Program-made: the position numbers and the translations under genes | Assembly: GCA_001599975.1 (NCBI GenBank) | Contig: BCIO01000005.1 | Location: 2,404,508 to 2,468,507, forward strand | Reading direction: 5' to 3' | DNA length: 64,000 nucleotides | Source: Cystobasidiopsis lactophilus | Lineage: Eukaryota > Basidiomycota > Agaricostilbomycetes > Agaricostilbales > Chionosphaeraceae | Notes under the pieces: model-generated | Seen by the model: the letters and a program-made list of their open reading frames with translations, nothing else | Told to the model about the DNA's origin: nothing | Database searches by the model: none | Shown: positions 24,769-34,625 of the stretch, piece after piece | How the letters are laid out: each line of letters starts with the position of its first letter | Position numbering within the stretch: position 1 is the stretch's first letter

Positions 24769-25611
24769 ATGTCCGCCCCAGACGAAGCCAAGCTTAAAGT
24801 GAGCCTCTCAATACCCTCATCAATAAAGCAAGCCACTCACGAGGCAGCGCAGACCCTCAAAGTCGCCGAGCTCAAGGAGCTGCTGACCGCCGCCTCCCTG
24901 CCTACGACTGGCAAAAAGGAGGAACTCATCCAACGCCTGCTCGACGCCGCCCCTGCCACATCCACTGACGCAGCTGCGCCCACTGCCGAAGCCGCCACTG
25001 AAGCTCCAGCTGCCGCCGCTGATCCGGCCACGCCTGCGACCACCACGACCGCCGCGCCAGTCCCAGCAGCGGCGCCGGCCGCGGAGGAGAAGCCTAAGGG
25101 GGCGACGCAAGAGCAGATTGACGAGGAGCTCGAGAAACGGAAGAAGCGCCAGGCCAAGTTTGGCACTTCGACCGCAGCTGAGGATGGCGACAAGGTGTTG
25201 GAGCGGGCCAAGAAGTTTGGCACTGGCGCCGAGGCTGGCGCTTCTCAGGTGGGCTTCTCTCCCTCACATGTGCTATTTGATGGTACATGGAGCTGACCAC
25301 TGGTTCACAGGGCATTGACAAGCTGGACAAAGCCTTGGGGAGCGGCAAGCGTCAGCGGGGCGGAAAGGCCAACAAAGAGGCCAAGGAGCCAACAGAAGCT
25401 AAGCCGGCAGCAAAGACACCCGCCGCCGCCGCATCACCGTCTAAAGCACCAACTTCCAGCACCAAAGGCAAGACCACCGACCCGGCCGAACTGGAGAAGA
25501 AACGCGCAAGGGAAGAGCGCTTCCAAGAAGCTAACAAGGTCAGCTCTTTTGCTCTGCGCCGGTGAACACTTGCTGAGCCCTTGCTGCCGTACACAGAAAG
25601 CTAAGGTTTAG
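24769..25611 (+). CDS. SAP-domain RNA/DNA-binding protein, SARNP/Tho1 family
   Basis: Tho1/SARNP binds nucleic acid and helps couple transcription to mRNP assembly and export with THO/TREX. ATG 24769 begins MSAPDEAKLK, and a probable intron (donor GTGAGC) follows at once. The SAP domain reads LKVAELKELLTAASLPTTGK and KEELIQRLLDAA. A long Ala/Pro/Thr linker leads to the family's repeated Lys/Arg-x-x-KFG motifs: EKRKKRQAKFGT, ERAKKFGTGAEAG, and KKRAREERFQEANK. The final exon, after a GTCAGC donor, adds KAKV with the stop at 25609-25611. It starts 90 bp after the WDR6 stop on the same strand. The SAP plus RxxRF-repeat arrangement is characteristic. Confidence 0.85.
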
Positions 25612-25809
25612 TAGCCTGGACCGTTTCCCTTTTCCACTCTTTGGCGTTTCTGTGTGTCGTGCGCTTTAGTGCGCGCAAACCTTTCCAAAAGTAGCTGGGG
25701 CCTTCTTACAAGCGTTGCCGATGCAAAATCAAATGTAATCTCTTGGGACGGGAACGAGCGAAGGACACGGTCTCGACTATTGAGCGAGGATTGGCATTGG
25801 GCGTTCTAG

Positions 25810-27775
25810 CTACGAAAGTACATGCGGCTCCACTTTGGCCCCGTGGTGATGCGGCGTGTGAAACGCATCCAACGCCAACATGACGAAACCCGCCACTATG
25901 AGCCCACTGCCAGCCAGGGAAGCGAGAGTCATAGGTGCGCGGCCCACCAACATGTCCGCGATGGCCACCGAGACGACGGTAAAGAGCGCTCCGACAGCCT
26001 GTTCTCTGGTATTTGAGTGGAATAAACGAGCATCAAGGGGGAAAATGGAGCTCACAGCCAGGACAGAACCATAAAGTGCGATCAACATCATAAAGCCTGT
26101 TCGAGTGGATTCGGTTTGAGGTGCGTTCTCGCCTCGGGGAGAACAGACACGGACCGGCGTTGAAAAAGACTCCTCCTGCAACATAGCGAGGCGTGAGACA
26201 GATCATTTATCAGGAGGATGGTGGCTCACCTGCCACATTGCCGGCGATTGCGAGCACGCAGATGAAGTCGGGCGGTAATGAGAACGGCTCTAGTCCGGTC
26301 CAATGCAAGATGGGTATCGGGATCCAGAGTAAGCCAAAGGTGGCCAAGCCAACCGAAGCTGTTACTATTCAACGCCAAGTCTGCTGCATCAGATCCACAT
26401 CTCTAAGGAAGAGTGAAGACGGAGACGAACTGGAATTGGCATGCGCCAGGAAGGTCTGGTCGTCCAGCGTCCCGTCCTCATTGATGTAAGGCGGCAAAGT
26501 TGTGAACTCTGAGTCGGGCTTGGGCGTCAATGGCACGCCGACGATGCCTTGTTCGTCCTCCTCGTCATCTTCTGCTTCAAACACCACTTGATGCTCTGGA
26601 CTGCTTCCCGATAGACCAGCGAGGTTCTCTGTCGAAGCTGAAGCCGAGCCACCATAGTTGGACTCCGATTTGCGCGCGCTGGAGATGAGGAGCTTTCTAG
26701 ATCGCCGCCGGTAGTGGCCCGGTCTGGTGGCACGAGGTGATTCCAGATCTTCGGAAGAGGCGGGTCGATGCGGAGAGGTGAGAGCGGCGGCTTCCAAGGC
26801 GGCCTTGGCTTGATACCAGACTTCATAGAATCCGAAGGCCACCGAGCCGGCCAGAGCGAAGAGATTGCCCAGCAATCGAGAGCCGATACCAGGTGTTGGG
26901 GTGTCAGAGGAGGGTTCGCCACTGTCGCCATAGGCGATCACCACCACACCTAGGCAGGCGAGCAGGACTGCGATGGCCTTGCGAAGTTGCCAGGTCTCGG
27001 TCTTGGTGATGAAGATGGACAGGATGTAGGCCCAAAAGGCGTTAGCTGTTGGTAACGAACGGTTGTGAGTATCTGCGGCTGCAAATGAGAGCCGAAGTTA
27101 GACCAACAATTGTAGATGGCCGTGATGTCAGTCATGCTGGTCAATGGCACGGCCGTGTACCTGTGAATCAACGAGCGTATTGAGCGAAATTCGGAAGGAG
27201 CACGTGCATAAGCAGCTCACCAGCACAGTGCCGGAAGAGCGATCAATCTGCGTCGAGCAGGTCAGCATTCTGCAAGCTGCAGCCAGAAGAAAGACGGACA
27301 CGGTCAAGATGACGACCAGTCTACTGAATGGCCATACTGGTATACCCCACCACTCGTCTAATCGCTGCACAAAGTCCAGCCTGTTGATGCGGCCGTCCCG
27401 TTGAGTGGCAAACTGGTCGGTGAGCGCAGCTTGCAAGTTGGCCTTGATGGGTTCAACCTCGACCTTGAGTAGCTTGAGAGCTAGCAGATGTAGCGGAAAC
27501 ATGAAGAAGTAGCCCGAGTGGGTGAGCCATAGGAGGAAGTACGGGTGCGCGTACTGCTTGTCGGTCTGAATGTACTGGGCCAACTGGAGGTTCGTTCTGA
27601 GCTTGTTGATCAATCAACAAAGCAAACTTAGATGCCAACCTCTGTCTGGACGGTGTAGGCGATCAGAACCAAGGCGAAAATCACGACTGTACGTGAGGCA
27701 AGAATCTCAGTCTCGAAACGCAGGGCAGATCGAACAGGCCAAAGATGCACTTGAGCCAATCGTCTTGTGATCCAT
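25810..27775 (-). CDS. EamA/DMT-superfamily membrane transporter
   Basis: A ten-helix drug/metabolite-type carrier; substrate unknown. It resembles the fungal vacuolar/SLC35F-like group that includes Thi74-type proteins. ATG 27775 begins MDHKTIGS, and a 62-nt intron (GTGCAT...TACAG, branch CTGAG) leads to [20 protein letters not shown]. Then come [20 protein letters not shown], the EamA segment around MTDITAIYN, an inner helix ending [27 protein letters not shown], a hydrophilic loop of about 120 residues rich in Ser/Asp/Glu, and C-terminal helices [18 protein letters not shown] and [20 protein letters not shown]. It stops at 25810-25812. It diverges from bL36m, with 305 bp between start codons. 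Confidence 0.8.
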
Positions 27776-28080
27776 GTTGCCTGCCTTGTCGCTTCGTAGT
27801 CGAGGAACAAAGCAAGGAGGCAGGCTCTAGGCGCAATCTAGCACAGAAAGCCCAACAGAGTCTAGAGGTGTTTGATTGTTGCCAGGAGGCCTACACGGCG
27901 AGAGCGCGGGACAAAGGGTATAGCAGCGCGTTGCTGGGCAAGTTTCATGTCCGGGCTACCGACATCAACGACTCATTTGCTGGCGGGCGCTCGCCAAGGA
28001 GCGCGAGGCCTCTTTTCCACGTTCGGCCGCCTGCTCTCTCAACCCACGCCTTCCCTTGCCCCAGCACTCAGCAACAAGCA

Positions 28081-28396
28081 ATGTCCTTTGTCCGCCAATT
28101 CACCAGGGCCCTGGCTCGCCCGCTCTTGGCGTCGCTGTCTCAATCGAGGATTTTCAATGCATCCCTTGCCCGGCCACAGCTGCTCAGTTTGACACCGTTC
28201 GGCCAAGCGCGAGGGATGAAAGTGCGCTCGGCAGTCAAGAAGTACTGCGACGGGTGCTACACGGTCAGGAGGAAGGGCAGGGTCTACGTTCGGTGCAAGA
28301 AGAACCCTCGACACACTCAGGTGCGCCTGATCCCAAGTTTCGAGCCCCTGGATTCTGCTCAAGCCTTGATTTGGTCTGCCACAGAGGCAAGGGTAG
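28081..28396 (+). CDS. RTC6: Mitochondrial ribosomal protein bL36m (Rtc6)
   Basis: A small zinc-binding protein of the mitochondrial large subunit. ATG 28081 opens a basic, Arg-rich presequence ([20 protein letters not shown]) of about 50 residues. The conserved core follows: [20 protein letters not shown], then [15 protein letters not shown], with the Cys-x2-Cys and Cys...His ligands in place. One intron (donor GTGCGC after TQ, acceptor GCCACAG) joins the family-typical end RQG, stopping at 28394-28396. At about 85 residues it matches other fungal Rtc6 proteins. It shares an upstream region with the divergent transporter. Confidence 0.93.
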
Positions 28397-28832
28397 CTTG
28401 ACGATGCTTGTTGACATCAAGAGTCCAGCAAGATAGCTACAATAGACCGCCACACCGGAGCCTCGAAATCTCTGCGATCTTGCAGGTGTGTTCTGCTTCT
28501 TTTTTGACCTCAATATCGGCCCTGAGTCGTTTTTCCATTCAGTTAGGCTCGTCTGCGACACCGCTGCGAGTCCGGCCGGCCACATCGCTCCCATGCCGGC
28601 GCTACCAGACCAAGCGTCCGATAATTGCGAGCCTGCGCCCAAGCCGGCGCACTCCCGGCTGCCAGGTCAGCTAGAGAAGAGTGACTGGTATTCTGGGAGC
28701 GAACGGCAGTAGCAGGACGGGCGCCATCTTGGGCATGGGGACAATCAAAAGGGTTGATATTCCTCTAAGCAAAGCCACCTTGCATTCCCAGCTCCTATCA
28801 CGGAAGAATAGGGACAGTCCCACTAAGCATCT
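28397..28832. other. Convergent intergenic spacer
   Basis: This 436-bp spacer lies between the stops of bL36m (plus) and the kinase (minus). It should hold both 3' UTRs. I see no coding signal, repeat or RNA gene in it. Confidence 0.5.
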
Positions 28833-30885
28833 TTACAACTTCGCAATAGCGTCAAAGACTTTGAGGTCGTCCATCATGCTGCGAGCGAGATTGAGCACGA
28901 GCGCGGTGGCGACAGTGCGAAGCACTCACTAGCCCATACGCTTGATCATCTCATACGACGCGCTCTCGGGCTGCATGTTAGGCACTGGGGTAGACTCGAG
29001 TTAGAGCGTGACAACAAGTATGCCTAGTGAAGTGCGCCTTACTGGCGTCAGGATCCGCTGTTGTCGGTACATAGAGTCAGCTTTCACATTCGTCGACTAT
29101 AAGAAAGCCTTACGAGTCAGAGTGGATGTCCAGTATGCATATGCAGCTGTGCAAAGCAGAGCTCAGCACAGCTTCGGATTGAAAATAGGAGAGAACCTAC
29201 TGAACATTTGCACCTTGATCTCATACCACGCCTCGTCGACATCGATCTTAGGCCCGCCATACTTTTGCAGCTCGGCCAAGTAGAACTCGAGGGCTTCTTG
29301 CTGCCACTTTCGGCGGTTCTCGACGGTCAAGTCTGCACACTCAAATTGCTTAGCACAAACGTCCAAACCAACAGTCAAGGGAGAAGAGAAGCTCACGCGT
29401 TCCAATGGCGTACGCAATGTCGCGAGCCCAGAAGCCACGGCCACTGCATTGGTAATCTTGGGCTCCAATCTTGCCATCGATCACATACCTGTACAATACG
29501 TGCCGTTCAAGGGTAAGCACTCTGCGTTATGAACGAAGTAAGTGAAAGAACGCACCAATTGCCTCTGAAGCCATGGGTCAGTGTTATCAAAGCTGCCTTT
29601 CAGCCTGACCGTGGCAGACTTACGCTGTAGGAAACGGCTTTCAGGATCGAGTACACAGAACTAGAATAGCTTGAAACTCACGATGCACATCATTGTGGGT
29701 GTAGGTAACGGGACCTTGGCCGTAGCGGTGGAACCTGCGAAAACGATCAGTCCAATACTTGGACCGGGTCGCTTGGGAGGCTCACGCTTTCACAGTGGCA
29801 GGCCAGACTTCGGCGTCACGGGCCCAGAGAGCTTCAGGGACGACATGCTTCGATGTCTCGCGCCCGATGCGACACGCCTCAGCCAAGTTGCAGGCTGAAG
29901 ACGACGGGGGCAACTTGAGTGGCGCACAAATATTTTAGTGTCCTACGGCAACTTACTGTCAATGTAATCGCGAAATCCAGCAGCCCAGCTGTTGGCCCAG
30001 GACCTCAGCAAAGCTAGAACAGCAATGCCAGCAACAAACTTACTGAACAAAGCTCGCCACCACTGGATCATCTGTACCCCAGAATTGACCATGTAGCTTG
30101 GCCAAAGTTGTGAGGGCCTGCTTGAACAGGTCCAAATCGATCTGGGACTTGTAGTTGAGCCAATTCGCTTTGCCCGTCAAGTCTTGGAGGACGATGATCG
30201 AGTTGAAAGACTTGTCGTCGATGTTGGACCAGTCTGCGCCACAGCTTTCAGTAACTACCATCTTGAAGAGTACACGGAGGTCGCGCACAAGACACAGGGG
30301 CCTCAAAGTCAATCTTGAGGTTGCCACGCAATTTCCGGAACCAGTCCACTTCGGCGTGCGAACCACCGAACGAGAGCTGGATGCGGTTCAAATAGCCCAT
30401 CGTGCTCTTGCAAAAGCAAGACGTGGGGAGCTTGGCGTTCTCCTGGTCCCATTTAATCGAGTGAATGCGCATGCGGAAAGCAGTCCCGTTGTCCTCTTCG
30501 CCCAGCTGGAAGCTGGTCACTTTGGCGCCCGGCACCTCGCGTCCCAAGACAGCGGTGAGCCATTCGTTGGTAATCAGGTTGTAAGAGAACGGGATGTCCT
30601 CGAGCGTCTTGGCCGGCTTTTGTTCGGCCTCCTCGCGCTGGTATTCCTTCTTGATCTCTTCGAATTTCGCCAGCGATGTGCGCACGGGCTCGTTGGCAAC
30701 AGCGTCTTGGACCATGTTGACGATGTAGTTCGAGAACAAGAGGGAGACCTCTGTGAGTTTTTCCATGCGTGGGGTGGGCAACAAGCCGAGCACCTCTACC
30801 CCGCTCTGCTTGATGGCATTCCATTTGTGGCGCAGGCTCGTGATCTGCAGTAAGCAACTCAGGTTCAGCAGTCAACAATTCGCAT
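28833..30885 (-). CDS. CHK/aminoglycoside-phosphotransferase-like small-molecule kinase
   Basis: The fold suggests ATP-dependent phosphorylation of a small molecule; substrate unknown. The start is tentative: ATG 30885 (MRI) plus a very short 32-nt intron leads to ITSLRHKWNAIKQSGVEVLG; ATG 30766 (MEKLTEVSLLF) is the alternative. Kinase features are FCKSTMGYLN (candidate ATP lysine), HAEVDWFRKLRGN (candidate helix-C Glu), SIIVLQDLTGK in the hinge, the catalytic loop TYTHNDVH, and IGAQDYQCSGRGFWARDIAY, where Asp-Tyr replaces the usual DF/DW magnesium motif. The C-terminal exons read VENRRKWQQEALEFYLAEL and YEMIKRMGYMMDDLKVFDAI, stopping at 28833-28835. The motifs resemble DUF1679/ecdysteroid-kinase-like proteins. 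Confidence 0.72.
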
Positions 30886-31242
30886 CTCGCCGGGCAGCAG
30901 GTGGCAAAATTCAACAGAAACTTGGAGGAATGAAGTCAAGTTTGGAGCTCGCGTGAAATGGCTTCGCTTGCCAACTTTTTTTGGTAGCAACAGAACCTCT
31001 AAGATTTCAAGCTCGAAAGCACTGAATCAAGTGCGTATGTATCATATTCGTACAACCGAAGAAGGATTTTCGGTGTGTGTGTTGGGGCATGCTGGTAGGA
31101 TTTTGTCCGCTCGCTCCCCGAGGATGGAGATTCAGCGGGCGGGCTCGAAAAGGAGTGTCGGAAAAGGAGAAGGGAATGTCAGAGAGCTACCACGAAGCCT
31201 CTTGCAACCTGGTCGCTCAAGGTCAAACGGCGGACTTGCCAG

Positions 31243-31972
31243 TCAGAAGAGAAGCAAGACGAACCTCGCCATCATGTCGCTGTACACCTCGTGCGCGATG
31301 AGCTCCTCCTCGGCCTCCAACCGGCTCTTGCCCGTCATCTGTCCGATGCTCATCCGAAGCTCTTGGAACGGGTCGTCGCTGGTGTCGACCAACGCGGCGT
31401 CCGAGGTGTAGGTGCTTTTGGTGGCCGCGTTCGAGAAAGGCGTGGCGGGCGACAAGGGGATGCCGAGTGGGAAGTGCGCGCGCGGCTCGAGGGTGTGGAC
31501 AGAGTCGGAGAGCTCGACGCCGGGCGGGAAGAAGCCATCATCCGCGGGGTAATCGTCCTCCTCTTCTGACGGGGCCGAGTTGGCGTAGGACGGCACGAGC
31601 TCGGGCTCCTGGTCGCCTGCGACGCTCGAGGGGCCTTGCTCCATGAAGGAGGTGCGGCGACGAAGGCCAGGCGAGGGCAAGCCGGCGGCGGATAAAGTAA
31701 AAGGAGGTGGGGGTGAAACGTCTTCCGGGCTGCTGCTGGGGCTGGCAGCGGCGGCCTGCTCGATAGGGCTGTCGGGTGGCCAGATCAGCAGCTGCTACGG
31801 CAACCTGGGGCAGCAGGGGGACAACGCACAAGCCAACAGCGAGCCATTGGTTCGAAGCGGGCTGCTCATGCAGCAGGGGCGTCATGAACTGGGTGCGCAT
31901 CAAGATCTTGTGCTCCTTGTCGGTGTCCATCTGGTCGTTGTGGACGCCCTGGTCCCTGTATTCGACGGCCAT
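31243..31972 (-). CDS. Hypothetical acidic, disordered protein
   Basis: I do not recognise this gene. ATG 31972 begins MAVEYRDQGVHNDQMDTDKE and continues HKILMRTQFMTPLLHEQPAS. A probable 46-nt intron (GTTGGC...GTAGCAG) changes frame to LLIWPPDSPIEQAAAASPSS. A Ser/Pro-rich low-complexity part follows (SPEDVSPPPPFTLSAAGLPS, RRRTSFMEQGPSSVAGDQEP), then an acidic stretch (SEEEDDYPADDGFF). The C-terminal helix LRMSIGQMTGKSRLEAEEEL ends in VYSDMMARF and stops at 31243-31245. The last few residues depend on whether another intron follows. Codon use favours C/G at third positions, as in its neighbours. Confidence 0.45.
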
Positions 31973-32819
31973 CGCTTGACAGAGGGGCCGCGGGAGCGGA
32001 ATCGAGCGGCAGAGGGACAAAGAAGGACGGAAGGCTGGGACTGCTTGGAGATGGCGTTCTGGTTCCTTCAAGGGCCGGCACGCATCTCTTGGATCGCAGA
32101 GCTCAGAGGCGCGCAACGTGCAAGCCTTCGGAGAAGGGAGCAACCACACGACCGCGAGCAGCCGGTATGAGCGATTTGAGATGCCGTGGTCGAGGTCCAA
32201 AAGCAGCAAGCGCCGCCCAAAGATGAGGCATGCACTAGCGCGAGTTCCTTATCAGCAGTCATTCATGACAACAATGATGCATTGCCAGGCCAAGGACGCC
32301 GGCCCAAGGAGCTCGCTGCCGATTGCGAGCAGATAAACTTTTCGTCGCTCGCCGCCCCGTCGGTGATGACACCGGCTTCAGCCAGCTACTCAGTTGTCGA
32401 AGCGTCAACGCAATTTCTAGTGGCAAAAGGCGTTCCAAAAAAAGGTACCTCGACTCTATACAAGCGCTCGAAAGCGGGAAGCAGAGAAGAAGACCAAGAA
32501 AACGCGGAGGAAGCAAAATCTCGAGGCAACAGAAGAGATGTGATACGAAAACAAGTCCAGGAACTCTTGAGTCTAGTCCACAGTGGGGTGTTGTTTTTGG
32601 TGCTTTTGTAATAGGTAACGGACGGCGCGAGAGGGAAAGGCGATCCGTTGAACACGGTCTTTTTCGAAAAGATGGAAGAGAGTCGAAAGCGCGAAGGGGA
32701 AACGTCGAAATGAACAGACGAGACGAACTGTAGACATGGAGTGTAGAGAAGAAGGGAAACGAGAGGCGCGAGAATATTGTGTGCGGCCATAGATATCAGG
32801 CGTGGGGGTGCCTAGGCGT
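31973..32819. other. 847-bp spacer without a recognisable gene
   Basis: Upstream region of the acidic protein and 3' flank of the bZIP gene. Several short frames are open on both strands, but none has a domain, a convincing start or a splice pattern. No repeat is seen. Confidence 0.4.
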
Positions 32820-34266
32820 TTAGGCGGCGAGGGAAGCGCGGAGAACAGAGTTCTCCTCCTCTAGAGAGGCGGTGCGCAGCTTCTCCTGCGCGAGCTGCGC
32901 CTGGAGGTCGGCGATGGTGTCCTCGAGACCCTTGAGGTGCTCGGCCTTGCGCTGGCGGGAGCGGCGGGCGGCGACCGTGTTGGCCAGGCGCTTGGCCTCA
33001 ATCTCCGACATGAGCTCGGGCTTGACCTGCCCGGTGGACTCGTCGTAGATCTCGGCCTCATCCACTTTTTGCTTCTTGAGCTGGCGGGCAAAGAGCACGG
33101 GCACCTCCTTGCGCGAGGTCTTGCTGGCCGCCACGTACTTCCTGTGTGAGGCAACAGCATCGTCAGAAGGTGGTAAGGCAGGGTTAGAGCCATGAGAAGC
33201 GCACCGAGAAGCCACGGGGGCATCGACCTTCACCAAGGGGATCTCGGTGTTGCGGGTGCCGGTAAACTTTTTGCCGGTGTCCGCTCGCTTGCGCTTGGTG
33301 CCCACCTTGGGCGTCTCCGGCTCGGCGGGAGCGAGCAGCTCTTGCTCGGTGGCCGACTCGATGAGAGGCGAGCGAGTGAAGGGGAGCGGCTGCTCGAAGG
33401 AGAACGGGGGCGAGTTGGCCGAGAGCTCGACGGGGCTGCAGGTGGCCTGGTTGGCGGCGGCAGGGGCCCGAACGGCGTCAAGAGCGCTGGGGAAGGAGGT
33501 GAACTGGCGGAAGGCAAAGGCGGGGGACGAGCCGAGGCTGTCCGGGAAGAGGGCCTCGCCGGCAAAGGGCGGGGCGTCGTCAGAGATCAGGGCGGGCGTC
33601 TGGAGGGTGTCGACGTCGTCGCCGCCGACTAGGAACTGCTGCCAGTCGTCGCCGCCAGGCAGGTCGTCGGGGAGCTCGAAGGGGGTGGACGACGTGGAGG
33701 TCTGGCGGCGGCGGGGCAGAGGCGCGACCGGAGGTCGGGCAGCGGTCGACAGGAAGTCGAACAGGTCATCCGAGGAGGGCGCGTCGGCCGACTTGTCGAG
33801 CTGCTCGAAGGGGAAGAGGCCCGGGGCGAACGAGTCTGCAGCACATGGGCCGTTAGTCAGGCCGGATGAATTCGGTTGGATAAACCCACCGAAGACGTCG
33901 TCCGCCGAGGCGATGGCAGGCTCGAAGGCGTTCATTGGCGCGCGCTTGGGAGCTGCTGGGGCAGGGGTGGAAAACTGGGCGATGGCAGAGGCTGAAAAGT
34001 AGCGGGCCACAAGTCGCTCGGCTTCGGTAGGCTGGGAGGAAAATAAAGGCGGGAAGATTTCACCGGGAGTAGGAGTGCTGCTGCTATGGGGGNGGGCGCT
34101 ACGGGGGAGCGTAGACTTAGGGCCTGGGGATCCGCTGGCACTCTTGGCGACAAGAGTGCGGGCGGGGACAGCGAAGTTGTTGTGTCGACTCGGAACACTG
34201 GGCTCGGGGCGACTGGGGGGTGCAGGAGGGAGCCATGATGGCAGGAGCTGGGATGAAGGCAAACAT
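32820..34266 (-). CDS. Gcn4/Cpc1-like bZIP transcription factor
   Basis: The family activates amino-acid biosynthesis genes under starvation and binds TGA(C/G)TCA. The C-terminal bZIP has the basic region EAKRLANTVAARRSRQRKA followed by a leucine zipper (EHLKGLEDTIADLQAQLAQE, then RTASLEEENSVLRASLAA), stopping at 32820. The N-AA-RRSR-RK pattern is that of Gcn4. Acidic/hydrophobic clusters (SSDDLFDFLS, GGDDWQQFLVGGDD) are likely activation regions. Introns: one after DDVF (donor GTGGGT, acceptor GCTGCAG) and one before KYVAASKT (donor GTGCGC). The start is unsettled. ATG 34266 with an intron (GTGTTC...GTGCCAG) gives MFAFIPAPAIMAPSCTPQSP as N-terminus. Alternatively translation starts at ATG 33935 (MNAFEPAIASADDVF), and the 34266 ATG opens a separate 49-codon upstream ORF. 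An N at 34093 lies in this stretch. Confidence 0.85.
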
Positions 34267-34315
34267 TGGGGAGCGGGGCGACGGGTAGTCGTCTGGGGAC
34301 GCGAGGAAGCTGAGT

Positions 34316-34327
34316 TTATTGGCACAT
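34316..34327 (-). promoter_or_regulatory. Three-codon upstream ORF (Met-Cys-Gln) in the bZIP leader
   Basis: ATG TGC CAA TAA on the minus strand, 49 nt before the next ATG (34266). Its size matches the short regulatory uORFs of yeast GCN4. That it controls translation here is inference. Confidence 0.5.
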
Positions 34328-34445
34328 CTTGATCTCCGAGTGAGAAAAAGGGTGTTGCTAGGGCGTAAATTTGGTCGGGGGAAAGCGGGCGAGGGGTGCA
34401 AGCGACTTAGGGATGCGCTTGGGCGACTCCAGGGGACGGGGCCAC

Positions 34446-34452
34446 TGAGTCA
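34446..34452. promoter_or_regulatory. Perfect Gcn4/AP-1 site TGAGTCA
   Basis: TGAGTCA (TGACTCA on the minus strand) lies 119 bp before the bZIP uORF and 174 bp before the start of the divergent RBR ligase gene. A weaker TGACTCG sits at about 34508-34514. The site could mediate autoregulation of the bZIP gene or control its neighbour. Confidence 0.5.
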
Positions 34453-34625
34453 AGAAAAATTGTCTGGAGAGAGGGAGGTGGAAGCGGACCAAGAAGCGAG
34501 GCCGAAATGACTCGCTGCTCGCTCCGTTTTTCTTTTCCCGCCAACCGGAGCGCACTTCTGGGTTCTTGGACCTCATCGACCTTCTCCCAGAGCTGGCTTT
34601 CACCTGTTCCGACACTGTAAATGAC

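Noticed and set aside
32820-34266. Long antisense frames opposite the bZIP gene
   Set aside because: They are Gly/Arg/Glu-rich mirrors of Ser/Pro/Ala codons with strong third-base GC and have no domain.
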